Shown here: positions 35,614-45,460 of the stretch, in pieces
Numbering within the stretch: the stretch's first letter is position 1
How the letters are laid out: every line of letters begins with the position of its first letter
Assembly: GCA_025927545.1 (NCBI GenBank)
Contig: JAICLE010000001.1
Span: forward strand, 1 to 64,000
Reading direction: 5' to 3'
Source: Gemmatimonadales bacterium
GTDB taxonomy: Bacteria; Gemmatimonadota; Gemmatimonadetes; Gemmatimonadales; GWC2-71-9
DNA: 64,000 bases
Made by a program: the position numbers and the translations under genes
Notes under the pieces: generated by a model
What the model saw: the letters and a program-made list of their open reading frames with translations, nothing else
Told to the model about the DNA's origin: nothing
Database searches by the model: none

Positions 35614-38600
35614 GTGAAGCTTTCGGACCTGTCCATCCGCCGGCCCGTGCTCGCCAGCATGGTGAGCCTCGCGCTCATCCTGTTCGGCGCCATCGGCTAC
35701 ACCCGTCTGGCCGTGCGCGAGTTCCCCGATGTGGATCCGCCCATCGTCTCGGTGAGCACCGAGCTGCCGGGCGCCAATCCGCAGGTCGTTGAATCGGCGG
35801 TCACCGACATTCTGGAGGAGGAGCTCAGCACCGTCGAGGGGCTGCGCACCCTTACGAGCTCGAGCGCCGAAGGGTTCAGCAACATCACCCTCGAGTTCAA
35901 CCTCGAGCGCGGCGTCGAGGCGGCCGCCCAGGACGTACGCGACAAGGTGGCCCGCGTCCGCGGCCGGCTGCCCGAGGAAGTGCGCGAGCCGGTGGTCGCC
36001 AAGCAGGAGGCCGACGCGCAGCCGTTCTTCTGGCTGGCACTGTCGGGCGCGAACTACGATCTGCTGCAGCTCTCCGACCTGGGCGATCGTCTGGTGAAGA
36101 GCCGCCTGCAGACCCTGCCGGGAGTGGGGCAGGCCCGCATCTTCGGCGAGCGCCGCTTCTCCATGCGGGTATGGCTGTCGGCCGCCGAGCTCTCGGCGCG
36201 CGGCCTCACCGTGCAGGATGTGCAGCAGGCGATCCGGAGCCGCAACGTCGAGGTGCCGGCCGGCCGAATCGAGTCGGAGCGGCGCGAGTTCACGGTGCGC
36301 TCCCTGGGCGAGCTCAAGACTCCCGAGCAGTTCGCCGACCTGGTGGTGTCGAGCACCGGGGGCGTGCTGGTCAAGCTGCGGGACCTGGGCCGCGTGGAGC
36401 TCGGCGCCGAGGACGACCGGAGCCTGCTCCGGTTCAATGGGACGTCCGCCGTAGCGATCGGCGTGGTTCGCCAATCCAAGGCGAACATCATCCAGGTGGC
36501 GGACGCCATCCGGAACGAGCTGCCGAAGATCCAGGAGTCGCTCCCGCCCGGCGTCAGGCTCAACGTGGCGTTCGACGAATCCATCTTCGTGTCCCGATCC
36601 ATCCGCGAGGCGCAGGAGACGTTGATCATCGCCGCGGCGCTGGTGGTCATCATCATCTTCATCTTCCTCCGAAACCTGCGGGCCACCATCATCCCCGGAC
36701 TCGCGATCCCGACCTCGATCGTCGCGACGTTCGCGATCATGTACTTCCTGGGCTTCTCCATCAACAACTTCACGCTGCTCGCCCTCACGCTGGCGATCGG
36801 CATCGTGGTGGACGACGCGATCATCGTGCTGGAGAACGCGTACCGCCATCAGGAGGAGCTGGGCGAGAGTCCGGAGGCCGCGGCCACGAATGGCACCCGC
36901 GAGATCGGGTTCGCGGTCATCGCCACGACCATCTCGCTGGTGGCGGTGTTTACCCCGCTTGCGTTCCTCAAGGGCTCGACCGGACGGCTGTTCAACGAGT
37001 TCGGCATCGCGGTGGCGGGCGCGGTGGTGGTCTCGGGATTCGTGGCCCTCACCCTGACGCCCATGCTCTGCGCCAGGATCCTGCGCGTGCCGACGCGGCA
37101 CGGCGTGCTCTACCGCGTGCTGGAGCGCGGCTTCAACGCCCTGGCCACCGGCTACGCCCGCACGCTCCGCGCGGCCGTGCGGCACCGCTACGCCCTGGTC
37201 GGGGCGGTCGTGCTGCTCACGCTGGGCGCCGTGGTGGTGTTCCGCTCGCTCAAGCGGGAATTCGTCCCGCCCGAGGACAAGGGCTGGTTCTTCTCCATCA
37301 TCATCGCTCCCGAAGGCTCGTCGCTGGCGTACACGGACGGGTATCAGCGGCAGGCGGAGGCGGTGCTCGACAAGACCAAGGACGTGGAGAGCTACTTCAG
37401 CGTGGTCAACATCGGTGACGGGGTGAGCCGGGGAATGATCTTCACCAACCTGGTGGATTTCGACCGGCGGACCCGGTCGATTCAGGACATCCTCGGCGAG
37501 GTCCAGGGCGGCTACTTCGCGATTCCCGGAGTGTTCGCCTTCGCCAACAATCCGCCGGCGTTCGGTTTCGGGAACCCGGTACAGTTCGTCATCCAGAACC
37601 CCGACTTCGACCTGCTGGTGAAGGGCAACGACACGCTCCTTGCCCGCGCGCGGCAGGTGAAGGGGTTGATCAACGTGGACAGCGACCTCCGGGTAAACAA
37701 GCCGGAGCTGACGGTAAACTTCGACCGCGACCGCGCCGAAGACCTGGGCGTGCCCGTGGGCGACGTCGCCACCACCCTGCAGGTGCTGCTCGGCGGCAAC
37801 CGCACCAGCACCTTCACCCGCAACAACAAGCAGTACGACGTCATCGTGCAGCTCGACCCTCGCGCGCGCGCCACGCCGAGCGACATGACGGGACTGTACG
37901 TGCGCGGACGCGCCGGCGAGTTGGTCAAGCTGGAGGCGCTCGCCAGCGTGAAGGAAGGGGTGGGCCCGCGCGAGCTGAACCACTTCAACCGGGTCCGGGC
38001 TTCCACCCTGACGGCCGGGCTTGCTCCCGGCTTCACCCTGGGCGAGGCGCTCGACTCGCTCACCCGGATCGCGAGCGAGGTGCTCCCGAAGGGCAGCAGC
38101 ACGGCACTGGCCGGGGAGTCGCGGGAGCTCGACGAGAGCGGCTCCTCGCTGTATTTCGCGTTCCTCCTGGCACTGCTGGTGGTGTTCATGGTGTTGGCGA
38201 GCCAGTTCGAGTCGCTGATCCACCCATTTACCGTGCTCCTGGCCGTGCCGCTGGCCGTCACCGGCGCGCTGTTCACCCTCAAGCTGGCCGGGGCGACTCT
38301 CAACCTGTACAGCCAGATCGGGATGATCCTGCTCATCGGCCTGGTAACCAAGAACTCCATCCTCCTGGTGGAGTACATCAATCAGCTTCGGGAGCGCGGG
38401 ATGAGCACCCTGGATGCAGCCCTCGAGTCGGGGCGCATCCGCTTTCGACCCATCCTCATGACGTCGGTGGCCACGGTCATGGGCGCGGTGCCGATCGCCT
38501 TCGGTCTGGGCGCGGGATCGATCAGCCGCCGGCCGCTCGGCTATGCCATCGTGGGCGGGGTACTCTTCTCTACACTGCTCACGCTCTACGTGGTACCCGC

Positions 38601-38691
38601 CGTCTACGTGATCTTCGATGGTCTGCGCCAGCGAGTCAGAGGCCGGCGCGAGACGGGCCAGCCGTCGCTTGCCGCGCTGGAGGCCGAGTGA
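35614..38691 (+). CDS. RND-family efflux pump, inner-membrane permease (HAE1 type)
   Basis: A 1025-residue proton-driven RND transporter of the AcrB/MexB class. It begins MKLSDLSIRRPVLASMVSLALIL and has two periplasmic porter regions and twelve helices; the proton relay Asp pair is in LAIGIVVDDAIIVLENAYRH (about 395-410) and the conserved Lys in LVTKNSILLVEYI (about 930). It should expel hydrophobic compounds through the outer-membrane partner encoded next. GTG 35614 gives the family N-terminus. The downstream channel gene overlaps its stop (GTGA). The large antisense frame under this gene is spurious. Confidence 0.95.
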   Translation: MKLSDLSIRRPVLASMVSLALILFGAIGYTRLAVREFPDVDPPIVSVSTELPGANPQVVESAVTDILEEELSTVEGLRTLTSSSAEGFSNITLEFNLERGVEAAAQDVRDKVARVRGRLPEEVREPVVAKQEADAQPFFWLALSGANYDLLQLSDLGDRLVKSRLQTLPGVGQARIFGERRFSMRVWLSAAELSARGLTVQDVQQAIRSRNVEVPAGRIESERREFTVRSLGELKTPEQFADLVVSSTGGVLVKLRDLGRVELGAEDDRSLLRFNGTSAVAIGVVRQSKANIIQVADAIRNELPKIQESLPPGVRLNVAFDESIFVSRSIREAQETLIIAAALVVIIIFIFLRNLRATIIPGLAIPTSIVATFAIMYFLGFSINNFTLLALTLAIGIVVDDAIIVLENAYRHQEELGESPEAAATNGTREIGFAVIATTISLVAVFTPLAFLKGSTGRLFNEFGIAVAGAVVVSGFVALTLTPMLCARILRVPTRHGVLYRVLERGFNALATGYARTLRAAVRHRYALVGAVVLLTLGAVVVFRSLKREFVPPEDKGWFFSIIIAPEGSSLAYTDGYQRQAEAVLDKTKDVESYFSVVNIGDGVSRGMIFTNLVDFDRRTRSIQDILGEVQGGYFAIPGVFAFANNPPAFGFGNPVQFVIQNPDFDLLVKGNDTLLARARQVKGLINVDSDLRVNKPELTVNFDRDRAEDLGVPVGDVATTLQVLLGGNRTSTFTRNNKQYDVIVQLDPRARATPSDMTGLYVRGRAGELVKLEALASVKEGVGPRELNHFNRVRASTLTAGLAPGFTLGEALDSLTRIASEVLPKGSSTALAGESRELDESGSSLYFAFLLALLVVFMVLASQFESLIHPFTVLLAVPLAVTGALFTLKLAGATLNLYSQIGMILLIGLVTKNSILLVEYINQLRERGMSTLDAALESGRIRFRPILMTSVATVMGAVPIAFGLGAGSISRRPLGYAIVGGVLFSTLLTLYVVPAVYVIFDGLRQRVRGRRETGQPSLAALEAE

Positions 38692-39977
38692 TCCTCGGAC
38701 TGCTGCTCGCGCTGCAGGCCACGGCGTCGCTTCAAGCCCAGGTCCAGGCGCCCCGCGTGACCCTCGACCAGGCGATCGCCCGGGCCGCCCGGCTCGATCC
38801 GAACTACGTCCGGGCGCTCGGCCAGGTGGACAACGCCGAGTGGGGCCGCCGCGCCGCTCTGGCGGTGTTCGTGCTCCCGTCGCTCGGCGTCTCGATCGAT
38901 GCCACCCGGTACTCGACCGAATTCTTCAACATCGGCACGGGGCGGAATCAGAGCGACGCCGTCAACGCCACCTTCCAGGCGAGCTATGACGTGTTCAACG
39001 CCAGGAAGCTCGCCGACCTCGGCCGAACGCGGGCGGAGCTAGAGAGCGCCGACGCGGGCGAGCTCGAGCAGCGGTTCCGCTCCGCGCTCCTGACCGAAGC
39101 GGATTACTACGATGTACTGCAGAACCAGGAGCTGGCCCGGGTCGCGGCCGACCGGACGCAGCGGGCGGAGGAAGGGCTGGGCATTGCCCGGGCACGCGTG
39201 GTGTCGGGCGCGGCCGTTCAGAGCGACTCGCTGCAGCTCGTGCTCGAGCTGACGCAGGCGCGGACCGACCAGCTCCGGCGGGACGCGGCGCTCCGGGTGG
39301 CCCGCCTGCAGCTCGGCCGCCGGGTGGGCGAAGCGGGCCCGGTGGACGCCGAGCCGGTGGACACCGCACCGGCGCCGGAGTTGCCGCTGGGACTTGACGA
39401 GGCGGTGCAGCTCGCCGTTACCCAGGGGCCGCAGTATCGGGCCGCTCGCGCCGGCGAGCGGGCGGCGTCGGCGCTCCTCAAGGCCGAGCGGGGCCAGTAC
39501 CTGCCGCAGGTCACGCTGCTCGGAACCCACGTCCGGTTCGACGATAGCTTCTTTCCGAGCGCCCGAAACGTCTCCTCCATCGCACTGAGCGTCTCGCTGC
39601 CGATCTGGGACGACGGTCGGCGCGAGCTGGCGATCTCCCAGGCACGGGTCAACCGCGATGTGTCGCGCGCCATCCGCGAGGACCTGGAGCGGGCGGCACG
39701 TCCCGATGTTACCCAGGCATATGAGGCGTACGTGACGGCGAGGGCCACGGCGGCGCTCTCGAGCACCGGTGTCCTGGTGGCGCAGGAAAACTACCGGGTG
39801 CAGGAATCGCGCTACCGGGCGGGCTCCACGACGATCCTCGACGTGCTCGATGCCCAGATCCGTCTCACCCAGTCCGAGGCCGATCTGGTTCAGGCCCGCT
39901 ACGCCGCCCGGCTGGCCCTCGCCGGTCTGGAGGCGATTCTGGGCCACCGACTCTTCACGAACAGGAATGTCCCGTGA
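38688..39977 (+). CDS. TolC-like outer-membrane efflux protein
   Basis: A 429-residue outer-membrane factor. A signal peptide (LLLALQATASLQAQ) precedes two related halves of the OEP family with long coiled-coil helices, for example RFRSALLTEADYYDVLQNQELARVAADRTQRAEEGL in its first half and TQAYEAYVTARATAALSSTGVLVAQENYRVQ in its second (both only partly quoted here by key residues RFRSAL and TQAYEAY). It would form the exit duct of the RND pump. GTG 38688 overlaps the permease stop, and its own stop overlaps the adaptor start. Confidence 0.92.
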   Translation: MILGLLLALQATASLQAQVQAPRVTLDQAIARAARLDPNYVRALGQVDNAEWGRRAALAVFVLPSLGVSIDATRYSTEFFNIGTGRNQSDAVNATFQASYDVFNARKLADLGRTRAELESADAGELEQRFRSALLTEADYYDVLQNQELARVAADRTQRAEEGLGIARARVVSGAAVQSDSLQLVLELTQARTDQLRRDAALRVARLQLGRRVGEAGPVDAEPVDTAPAPELPLGLDEAVQLAVTQGPQYRAARAGERAASALLKAERGQYLPQVTLLGTHVRFDDSFFPSARNVSSIALSVSLPIWDDGRRELAISQARVNRDVSRAIREDLERAARPDVTQAYEAYVTARATAALSSTGVLVAQENYRVQESRYRAGSTTILDVLDAQIRLTQSEADLVQARYAARLALAGLEAILGHRLFTNRNVP

Positions 39978-41077
39978 CAGCCATGCTTGAAATGAGGCGG
40001 GCGGCCGCGCCCTTGCTGCTGCGCGCCGGGCTCGCGGTCGGCATTGCCGCGTGCAGCAAGGCCGAATCCTCCGGGCAGCCGTCTGCCGCAGCCGGTGGCG
40101 CCCCCCCGCCGATGCCGGTCGAGGTGGCCGCGGCCCGGACCGACACCGTCGTGGATGCGATCCTGGCCACCGGTCAGATCGAGGCGATGCAGTCCATCGA
40201 GCTTCGCCCGGAAATCGAAGGCCGCCTGGCCGGCATCCTGATCCGAGAAGGCGCGCTCGTCGCGCGCGGCACGCCGTTGTTCAAGGTGGACGATGCCGAG
40301 CTCAAGGCCCAGGTGGCGCGCGCCGAAGCGGATCGTGATCTGGCTCGCCAGTCGCTCGCGCGCACGCGTGACCTGCTGGCCCAGAAGGCCTCCTCCACGT
40401 CGGAGCTCGAGCGCGCCGAGGCCACGGCGCGAAGCGACCAGGCGGAGCTCGATCTGCTGCAGGTGCGGCTCGCGCGCACGCTCGTCCGGGCTCCGTTCGC
40501 CGGCGTCGCGGGCCAGCGGTTCGTCAGCCTCGGCGACTACGTCACCACCAGCACCCGGCTGGTGACTCTGCAGACGATCTCACCCCAGCACGCCACCTTT
40601 CAGGTACCCGAACGCTACGCCGACCAGCTCAGGAACGGGCAGCAGGTGACGTTCCAGGTGGCGGCGCTGCCGGGGCGGGAGTTCACCGGACGCGTGGACT
40701 TCGTGGATCCCGTGGTCCAGCTTCCCGGGCGCACGATCACAGTCAAGGCGGTCGTGCCGAACCCGGACCGCCAGCTGCAGGCGGGAATGTTCATCGACGT
40801 GCGGCTGGCCACCGCCGTGCGGCCTAACGCCGTGGTCATCCCGGAGGATGCGGTGATGGCGCTCCAGGGCTCGACCTTCGTATGGGTCGTGAGTGCGGGA
40901 AAGGCCAATCGGCGGCAGGTGGACCTCGGGGTGCGCACGCCGGGCTTCGTCGAGGCTCGGAGTGGTGTGCAGCCCCGCGATCAGGTCGTGGTCGGCGGGC
41001 AGGAGCGGTTGGGCGAGGGTGCGCCGGTGGCCCCCAAGGTGGTGCAGCGGATGCCGGTTCGCGCCCGGGAGGGGTGA
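39974..41077 (+). CDS. RND efflux periplasmic adaptor lipoprotein (MFP)
   Basis: A 367-residue membrane-fusion protein linking pump and channel. Lipobox VGIAAC (Cys about 28), then the barrel/lipoyl opening MPVEVAAARTDTVVDAILATGQIEAM, a helical hairpin (about 105-160, KAQVARAEADRDLARQ), second lipoyl half (VRAPFAGVAGQRFVSLGDYV) and beta-barrel (RTITVKAVVPN, QAGMFIDV). GTG 39974 overlaps the channel stop; ATG 39983 is also possible. The gene order permease, channel, adaptor is the reverse of the usual adaptor-first order. Its stop overlaps the Bcp start by one base. Confidence 0.92.
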   Translation: MTAMLEMRRAAAPLLLRAGLAVGIAACSKAESSGQPSAAAGGAPPPMPVEVAAARTDTVVDAILATGQIEAMQSIELRPEIEGRLAGILIREGALVARGTPLFKVDDAELKAQVARAEADRDLARQSLARTRDLLAQKASSTSELERAEATARSDQAELDLLQVRLARTLVRAPFAGVAGQRFVSLGDYVTTSTRLVTLQTISPQHATFQVPERYADQLRNGQQVTFQVAALPGREFTGRVDFVDPVVQLPGRTITVKAVVPNPDRQLQAGMFIDVRLATAVRPNAVVIPEDAVMALQGSTFVWVVSAGKANRRQVDLGVRTPGFVEARSGVQPRDQVVVGGQERLGEGAPVAPKVVQRMPVRAREG

Positions 41078-41541
41078 TGCTCGAGCCCGGAGACGAGGCG
41101 CCCCCGTTTACGCTGTCCGATGCTGCCGGACGCGAGGTATCGCTCGAAGAATTCGCGGGACGGGATGTGGTTCTATACTTCTATCCCAGGGACGACACCC
41201 CGGGGTGTACGAAGGAGGCCTGCGGATTCCGGGATGCCTGGGATGAGCTGCAGTCGCTGGGCGTCGTGGTACTCGGCGTGTCCGCGGATGGCCCTGACAC
41301 ACACCGGCGCTTCGCCGCCAAGTACCGCTTGCCCTTTCCGCTGCTGTCCGATCCCGATCATGGCGTCATGCGCGCCTACGGCGCCTACGGCAAGAAGGTG
41401 ATGTACGGGAAAACGGTGACTGGAGTGATCCGCTCGACGGTGTGGATCGGTCCCGACGGCCGGGTCCGCCGGCATTGGGCTCGCGTGGCAAGCGCCGCGG
41501 CGCACCCCGGCAAGGTGCTGGAGGCCGTGCGCGGCGGGTAA
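41077..41541 (+). CDS. bcp: Thioredoxin-dependent peroxiredoxin, Bcp type
   Basis: A 154-residue peroxiredoxin reducing H2O2 and organic peroxides. LEPGDEAPPFTLSD opens the thioredoxin fold; YPRDDTPGCTKEACGFRD holds the peroxidatic Cys (about residue 45) and a resolving Cys five residues later, the classical Bcp pair; RSTVWIGPDGRVRRHW closes the fold. ATG 41077 shares one base with the adaptor stop (TGATG), so the gene is the fourth member of the efflux operon, perhaps linking oxidative stress with export. Confidence 0.93.
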   Translation: MLEPGDEAPPFTLSDAAGREVSLEEFAGRDVVLYFYPRDDTPGCTKEACGFRDAWDELQSLGVVVLGVSADGPDTHRRFAAKYRLPFPLLSDPDHGVMRAYGAYGKKVMYGKTVTGVIRSTVWIGPDGRVRRHWARVASAAAHPGKVLEAVRGG

Positions 41542-41557
41542 GCGGAGCGTATCCCGT

Positions 41558-41563
41558 TATACT
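41558..41563 (+). promoter_or_regulatory. -10 element of the signal peptidase gene
   Basis: TATACT followed by TGAGC; a start near 41570 gives a leader of about 24 nt containing AGGA before ATG 41594. Confidence 0.5.
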
Positions 41564-41593
41564 TGAGCTTTCCATCCTCACAGGACCTCCGGC

Positions 41594-42379
41594 ATGACCG
41601 CGCGCGGCACCACCTCATCCACCGGCAGTTCCAGCTCCCGGGCCTCCCGTCCCACGGGAACCGGCGGCCCCGCGGACCGCTCGCGCTCGGCCCTCATCTG
41701 GCTGTGGGAGTGGAGCAAGTCGATCGTCGTCGCGCTCGTGGTCTGGTTCTTCCTGCGGACTTTTCTGATCGAGGCCTTCCGCATCCCTTCCGGCAGCATG
41801 GAGAACACCCTGCTTATCGGCGATTTCCTGTTCGTGAACAAGGCGCTCTACGGCGCCGAAGTCCCGATCGTCCACGCCTACCTGCCGGCAGTGCGCGAGC
41901 CGGTGCGGAACGACATCCTGGTCTTCGACTCCGTGGAGGAGGAAGGGCTCAAGGTCGTGAAGCGCCTGATCGGAGTGCCCGGTGATACGCTCGCGATGGA
42001 GGCGGGCCAGCTCTACCGCGACGGGCAGCGGGTGGACGAGCCCTACGCACTGCACGGGGATCCTCACCGCTCTGAAGACCCGATCCAGCGCGCCAAGATG
42101 CGCGAGTGGCAGCTACCCCATCTGGTGCACCGCGACACCGCCACCTACCAGCCGGACCTCCACGACTGGGGGCCGATCGTGGTCCCGGCCGATTCGTTCT
42201 TCATGATGGGCGACAACCGCGACAGCTCGTACGACGGACGCTACTGGGGGTTCCTGCCCCGGAAGAACGTCCGGGGAAGGCCGCTGGTGGTGTATTTCAG
42301 CTACGATCCGAACAGTTGGAAGTCGCTGCCGTTCCTCACCGCCGTGCGGTGGGGCAGGATCTTTACCCAGCCGAAATAG
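41594..42379 (+). CDS. lepB: Signal peptidase I
   Basis: A 261-residue type I signal peptidase that removes signal peptides at the periplasmic face. After a Ser/Gly-rich cytoplasmic segment (1-30) comes one membrane helix (IVVALVVWFFLRTFLI, about 44-59). The nucleophilic Ser is in RIPSGSMENTL (about 69) and the general-base Lys in VVKRLIGVPGD (about 120); MGDNRDSSYDGRYWGF is the family box E. An internal insertion between boxes D and E (about 140-185) is longer than in minimal enzymes. It follows bcp with its own promoter. Confidence 0.95.
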   Translation: MTARGTTSSTGSSSSRASRPTGTGGPADRSRSALIWLWEWSKSIVVALVVWFFLRTFLIEAFRIPSGSMENTLLIGDFLFVNKALYGAEVPIVHAYLPAVREPVRNDILVFDSVEEEGLKVVKRLIGVPGDTLAMEAGQLYRDGQRVDEPYALHGDPHRSEDPIQRAKMREWQLPHLVHRDTATYQPDLHDWGPIVVPADSFFMMGDNRDSSYDGRYWGFLPRKNVRGRPLVVYFSYDPNSWKSLPFLTAVRWGRIFTQPK

Positions 42380-42395
42380 CAGTGGGGATCGTGCG

Positions 42396-42653
42396 CTAGA
42401 GCGGGTGCCGGGGGGCTTCCGGCATGGACGAGCGATTGAGCGTGCGTGGGATATAGGCGGCGATCCGGCCGCAGGCGGCGCAGTGGAGCGTGACCCGGCC
42501 CCCCTGCACGTCGTCGGAGGATGACCGCTCGGGGGTCCGCTCGACCTCGCTCGAGTTGCAGGACGGGCAGACGAGCGGCTTATGGTCCCGATCCGCCGCG
42601 ATCAGAATCAGCGCCTCAGGCGCGCGGTACTCTTTGATGCCCCGACGTCCCAC
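42396..42653 (-). CDS. Small zinc-ribbon protein
   Basis: An 85-residue cytoplasmic protein with two cysteine pairs, VCPSCN (about 28-33) and CAACG (about 58-62), the knuckles of a zinc ribbon. The rest is polar and low in complexity. It may bind nucleic acid or a protein partner. Start is GTG 42653, without a clear ribosome-binding site. Convergent with lepB, 16 bp between stops; function unknown. Confidence 0.55.
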   Translation of the reverse strand: MGRRGIKEYRAPEALILIAADRDHKPLVCPSCNSSEVERTPERSSSDDVQGGRVTLHCAACGRIAAYIPRTLNRSSMPEAPRHPL

Positions 42654-42776
42654 AGTCGGCCCTTCCGGCGGGGTCTGGTGGCACGGATGTAGCTACCCCA
42701 CCATCGCTTCTCAATTTACGGAAAGCCGTTGCGGCACGCAAAGGTCTTCCGCTCTGACGTGGGAGGGGACTCACAT

Positions 42777-43190
42777 ATGCAGGCAGCTTTCCGTGGCCTC
42801 GTTGCGGGGATCGCCGCCGGCTTCTCGCTGGCGGTGTCCGCTGCGGCTCAGCAGACGCATGTGGTCCGGCTGATCGTCAATCCATCGAAGGACGAGTACC
42901 GCTTCGAGCCGGCCGCGCTGACGGTGCACCCGAACGACCTTGTGGTCTTCCGCGTCGCCAGCGGCGCGCCCCACAGCGTGGTCTTCGAACGCGCCGGACT
43001 CTCGGCGGATGTGCGGGGAGCGTTCAACGCCGTCATGGCTGGCCGGTCGGCCGAGCTCAGCAGCCCACTGCTCACCGCAACCGGGGACGAATACCGGATG
43101 GTGGTGCCGCGCGTACCGGCTGGATCCTACAGCTTTTACTGCCTGCCTCACAGGGCTTATGACATGCGTGGTTCGCTGAAGGTCGAGTAG
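42777..43190 (+). CDS. Secreted blue-copper (cupredoxin) protein
   Basis: A 137-residue exported protein. Signal peptide ending SAAAQ, then a plastocyanin/azurin-like fold with type 1 copper ligands: His in GAPHSVVF (about 63) and, near the C-terminus, Cys, His and Met in YCLPHRAYDMRG. It probably shuttles electrons in the periplasm, for example to an oxidase or nitrous-oxide-type enzyme. ATG 42777 has GGGAGGGG 9 bp upstream. It is monocistronic; no copper-enzyme gene is adjacent. Confidence 0.85.
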   Translation: MQAAFRGLVAGIAAGFSLAVSAAAQQTHVVRLIVNPSKDEYRFEPAALTVHPNDLVVFRVASGAPHSVVFERAGLSADVRGAFNAVMAGRSAELSSPLLTATGDEYRMVVPRVPAGSYSFYCLPHRAYDMRGSLKVE

Positions 43191-43397
43191 GTCGCTGGAC
43201 CACCTGATCTTACGCAGACAGCGGTCCGCTGGGGAACCGGGCAGGCCGCTCTTGCTTGGCGCTCGAATGCACTGGTCGTATCCGCAGCTACTACTAGCGT
43301 CACGGCCGTCACTATGCGAGAATTCGGTCAGGTTTCCCCGGCCGCCGTACGGTGCTCCGGGGCACGGCCAAGACCCGCAGGTGAAGGAGGATTCGTG

Positions 43398-43766
43398 GTG
43401 TCGGAACTCGGCGGTTCACAGATTTCGACGTTGCTCGAGACCTTGCCCGGCATCGCCAATGTGCTGCGGAGCCCGGTGGCCGATGCCCTGGGCAACGTTA
43501 TCCGTGCCGCCGCCCGGCTGACGGAGTTCAACATCCAGGACGCCGATGAGCTGGTGCGCTACGCCACCCGGCGCGGCCTGCTGGGACAGGAAGAGGGTGA
43601 CCGGCTCCTGGTCGAAGTGCACGCGGCCGAGCAGCGGCGCGCCGACAAGGCCGCCGAGCGGGACCGGGCTCACAAGGCCAAGGCCCGCGCCAAGGCAAGG
43701 ACGGTGAAACCGGTCAAGGCCGTGAAGAAGGTGAAGAAGGCGGCCAAGCAGGCGAAGCGGCGCTAG
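43398..43766 (+). CDS. Protein with helical N-terminus and lysine-rich H1-like tail
   Basis: A 122-residue protein. The first 75 residues form helices ([27 protein letters not shown], key residues only: LLETLPG, VADALGN; then [18 protein letters not shown]). From about 80 the chain is Lys/Ala/Arg-rich ([22 protein letters not shown]), ending KQAKRR, a DNA- or RNA-binding tail. AAGGAGG is placed well for GTG 43398 (7 nt) or GTG 43395 (4 nt). Its stop shares CTAG with the convergent chemoreceptor. It is the second lysine-rich protein here and is not similar to the first outside the tail. Confidence 0.65.
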   Translation: MSELGGSQISTLLETLPGIANVLRSPVADALGNVIRAAARLTEFNIQDADELVRYATRRGLLGQEEGDRLLVEVHAAEQRRADKAAERDRAHKAKARAKARTVKPVKAVKKVKKAAKQAKRR

Positions 43767-45460
43767 GTCTTGAACTCCTGCACCAGGGTCGTCAGTCGCG
43801 TGGCGCCCTGCAGCAGATTCCCCGCCGCCGATGCCATCTGCTCGGTGCTGGCGGTCTGTTCCTCGGCGGCCGCGGTGACTTCCTCACTGGCAGAGGCGTG
43901 CTCGGCGGCCGACTGCCCCACCTCGCGGGTCCGCTGCCCGAGCTGCTCGACAATCGCCTGATTGGCCGCCACCTCGCGTGCCACGGCCTCCGCGGCATCG
44001 TGTACTTCCTCGACCGCCCGCGAAATCTCCTCCAGCGCGCGCCCCGCTGCCAGCGCCACCCCCTCGATGCCCTGTACCTTGACCGAGCCGACCTCCATCG
44101 TGCCGACCACCTGCTGCACCTGATTCCGGATGAATTTCACGGTCTTGGCCACATCTTCCGCTGCCGTGGCGCTGGAGTCGGCGAGGCGGCGCACCTCCTC
44201 CGCGACGACGGCGAATCCGCGGCCATGCTCCCCCGCGCGTGCGGCCTCGATCGCCGCGTTGAGGGCGAGCAGATTGGTCTGCGATGAGATCTGCTTGATC
44301 AGGTCGATGAAGGCGGTGATGGGCTCGGAGGCCCGCGCGAGCGCCTGGACCTGATCGGCTGACTGGCCGACGACCTCGCGCACGTCGAGGAGCGAGCGGC
44401 CTGCGGCGGCCACCTCGGCCCGGTGCTGCGCGGCCAACTGCTGAATCCGGTCGCCCAGCTCCGCCACCCGGACCGACGCCTGTGCGTTGGCCTCGGCGAT
44501 CTCCCGCAGACTCAGCAGCAGCGCGTCGGCTTTTTCCATCCCGCTCACCTGCTGTTCGGCGCTCGCGGCGATCTTGACCATCGCGGTAGAGATCTCGCCG
44601 CTGCTGGCGGCCAGTTCCTCGCTCATCGCCGAAAAGTCGCTGGCACTGTTTCCAATCTGGCTGGCCTCGTCCACTACCGAGACCACCACCCCGCGGAGGC
44701 GGCCACCCATGTCGTCCATGGCGCGCGCCAGACGCTCGATCTCGGTCGGCATCTCCCCGCCGAGGCGGATGGGACGAAGGTCGCCGCCACCAAACCGCTC
44801 GGCCGCGCCGATGAGCTGATTCAGCGGCCGATCCACCGAGCGCACGGTCCAGAACGAGGTGAGCGCGCCGATGAGCAGGGAGGTAAGGAAGAGTCCCCAG
44901 AGTGCGTTTCGCCGATTGGATGCCTGGCGCCGGAGATCCGCCGCCCGGACCACCGAACGCGTGGTCTGCGCCAGGCCGAGCGCGCGCACGTCGCCGAGCA
45001 GCGTGTCGGAGGGGGCGCGGGCACGATCAGCCATGCGACGCGCATCCTCCGTACGTCCGAGGTCGGTCAGCGCGTGCGCCATTCCGTACGCCACCTCGAT
45101 CGCGGCCTGGTTCGCCGCGATCTTGTTCACGATGTAGCGGTCGGCGGTCGTAAGCGAAGCGAGCGAGCGGTAGCGACGCTGATACGCGTAAGCCGAGTCG
45201 CCCTCCTCGAGCGTGACCGTGCGCAGGCGGGTATCCGGACGCACGAGATACTGCTCCGCCGCGCGCACCTCGGACGAGACCGAGGTCACCAGGCCGTTCC
45301 CCAGGTCGGTGCTCTCGAGCAGCAGGGAGAGCTCCTGGTTCACCGACTGGTCGAGCGCCCGGATGGAGTTCACGCCAAGCAGAGCAATCCCGAAGACGAG
45401 CGCGATGAGCAGCACCATTCCCGCGATGACGCGGTGGCGCAGGCTGCGCAGGAGCTTCAC
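43763..45460 (-). CDS. Methyl-accepting chemotaxis protein
   Basis: A 565-residue chemoreceptor. Helix 1 (about 11-32), periplasmic domain (33-185), helix 2 ([18 protein letters not shown], about 187-204), HAMP (about 205-260) and a cytoplasmic coiled coil whose tip shows the CheA/CheW-contact signature [40 protein letters not shown] (key residues [15 protein letters not shown]). Its GTG start overlaps the stop of the solute-binding lipoprotein (GTGA), so the receptor is translated with a partner that probably presents the ligand. No other chemotaxis genes are in the window. Confidence 0.93.
   Translation of the reverse strand: MKLLRSLRHRVIAGMVLLIALVFGIALLGVNSIRALDQSVNQELSLLLESTDLGNGLVTSVSSEVRAAEQYLVRPDTRLRTVTLEEGDSAYAYQRRYRSLASLTTADRYIVNKIAANQAAIEVAYGMAHALTDLGRTEDARRMADRARAPSDTLLGDVRALGLAQTTRSVVRAADLRRQASNRRNALWGLFLTSLLIGALTSFWTVRSVDRPLNQLIGAAERFGGGDLRPIRLGGEMPTEIERLARAMDDMGGRLRGVVVSVVDEASQIGNSASDFSAMSEELAASSGEISTAMVKIAASAEQQVSGMEKADALLLSLREIAEANAQASVRVAELGDRIQQLAAQHRAEVAAAGRSLLDVREVVGQSADQVQALARASEPITAFIDLIKQISSQTNLLALNAAIEAARAGEHGRGFAVVAEEVRRLADSSATAAEDVAKTVKFIRNQVQQVVGTMEVGSVKVQGIEGVALAAGRALEEISRAVEEVHDAAEAVAREVAANQAIVEQLGQRTREVGQSAAEHASASEEVTAAAEEQTASTEQMASAAGNLLQGATRLTTLVQEFKT

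Noticed and set aside
35116-38223. 1035-residue antisense open frame under the RND permease
   Set aside because: It is the complement of codon structure in a high-GC gene: His/Arg/Gln-rich without domain signature. Only its C-terminal 119 residues, beyond the permease, are a plausible gene (HPt-like).
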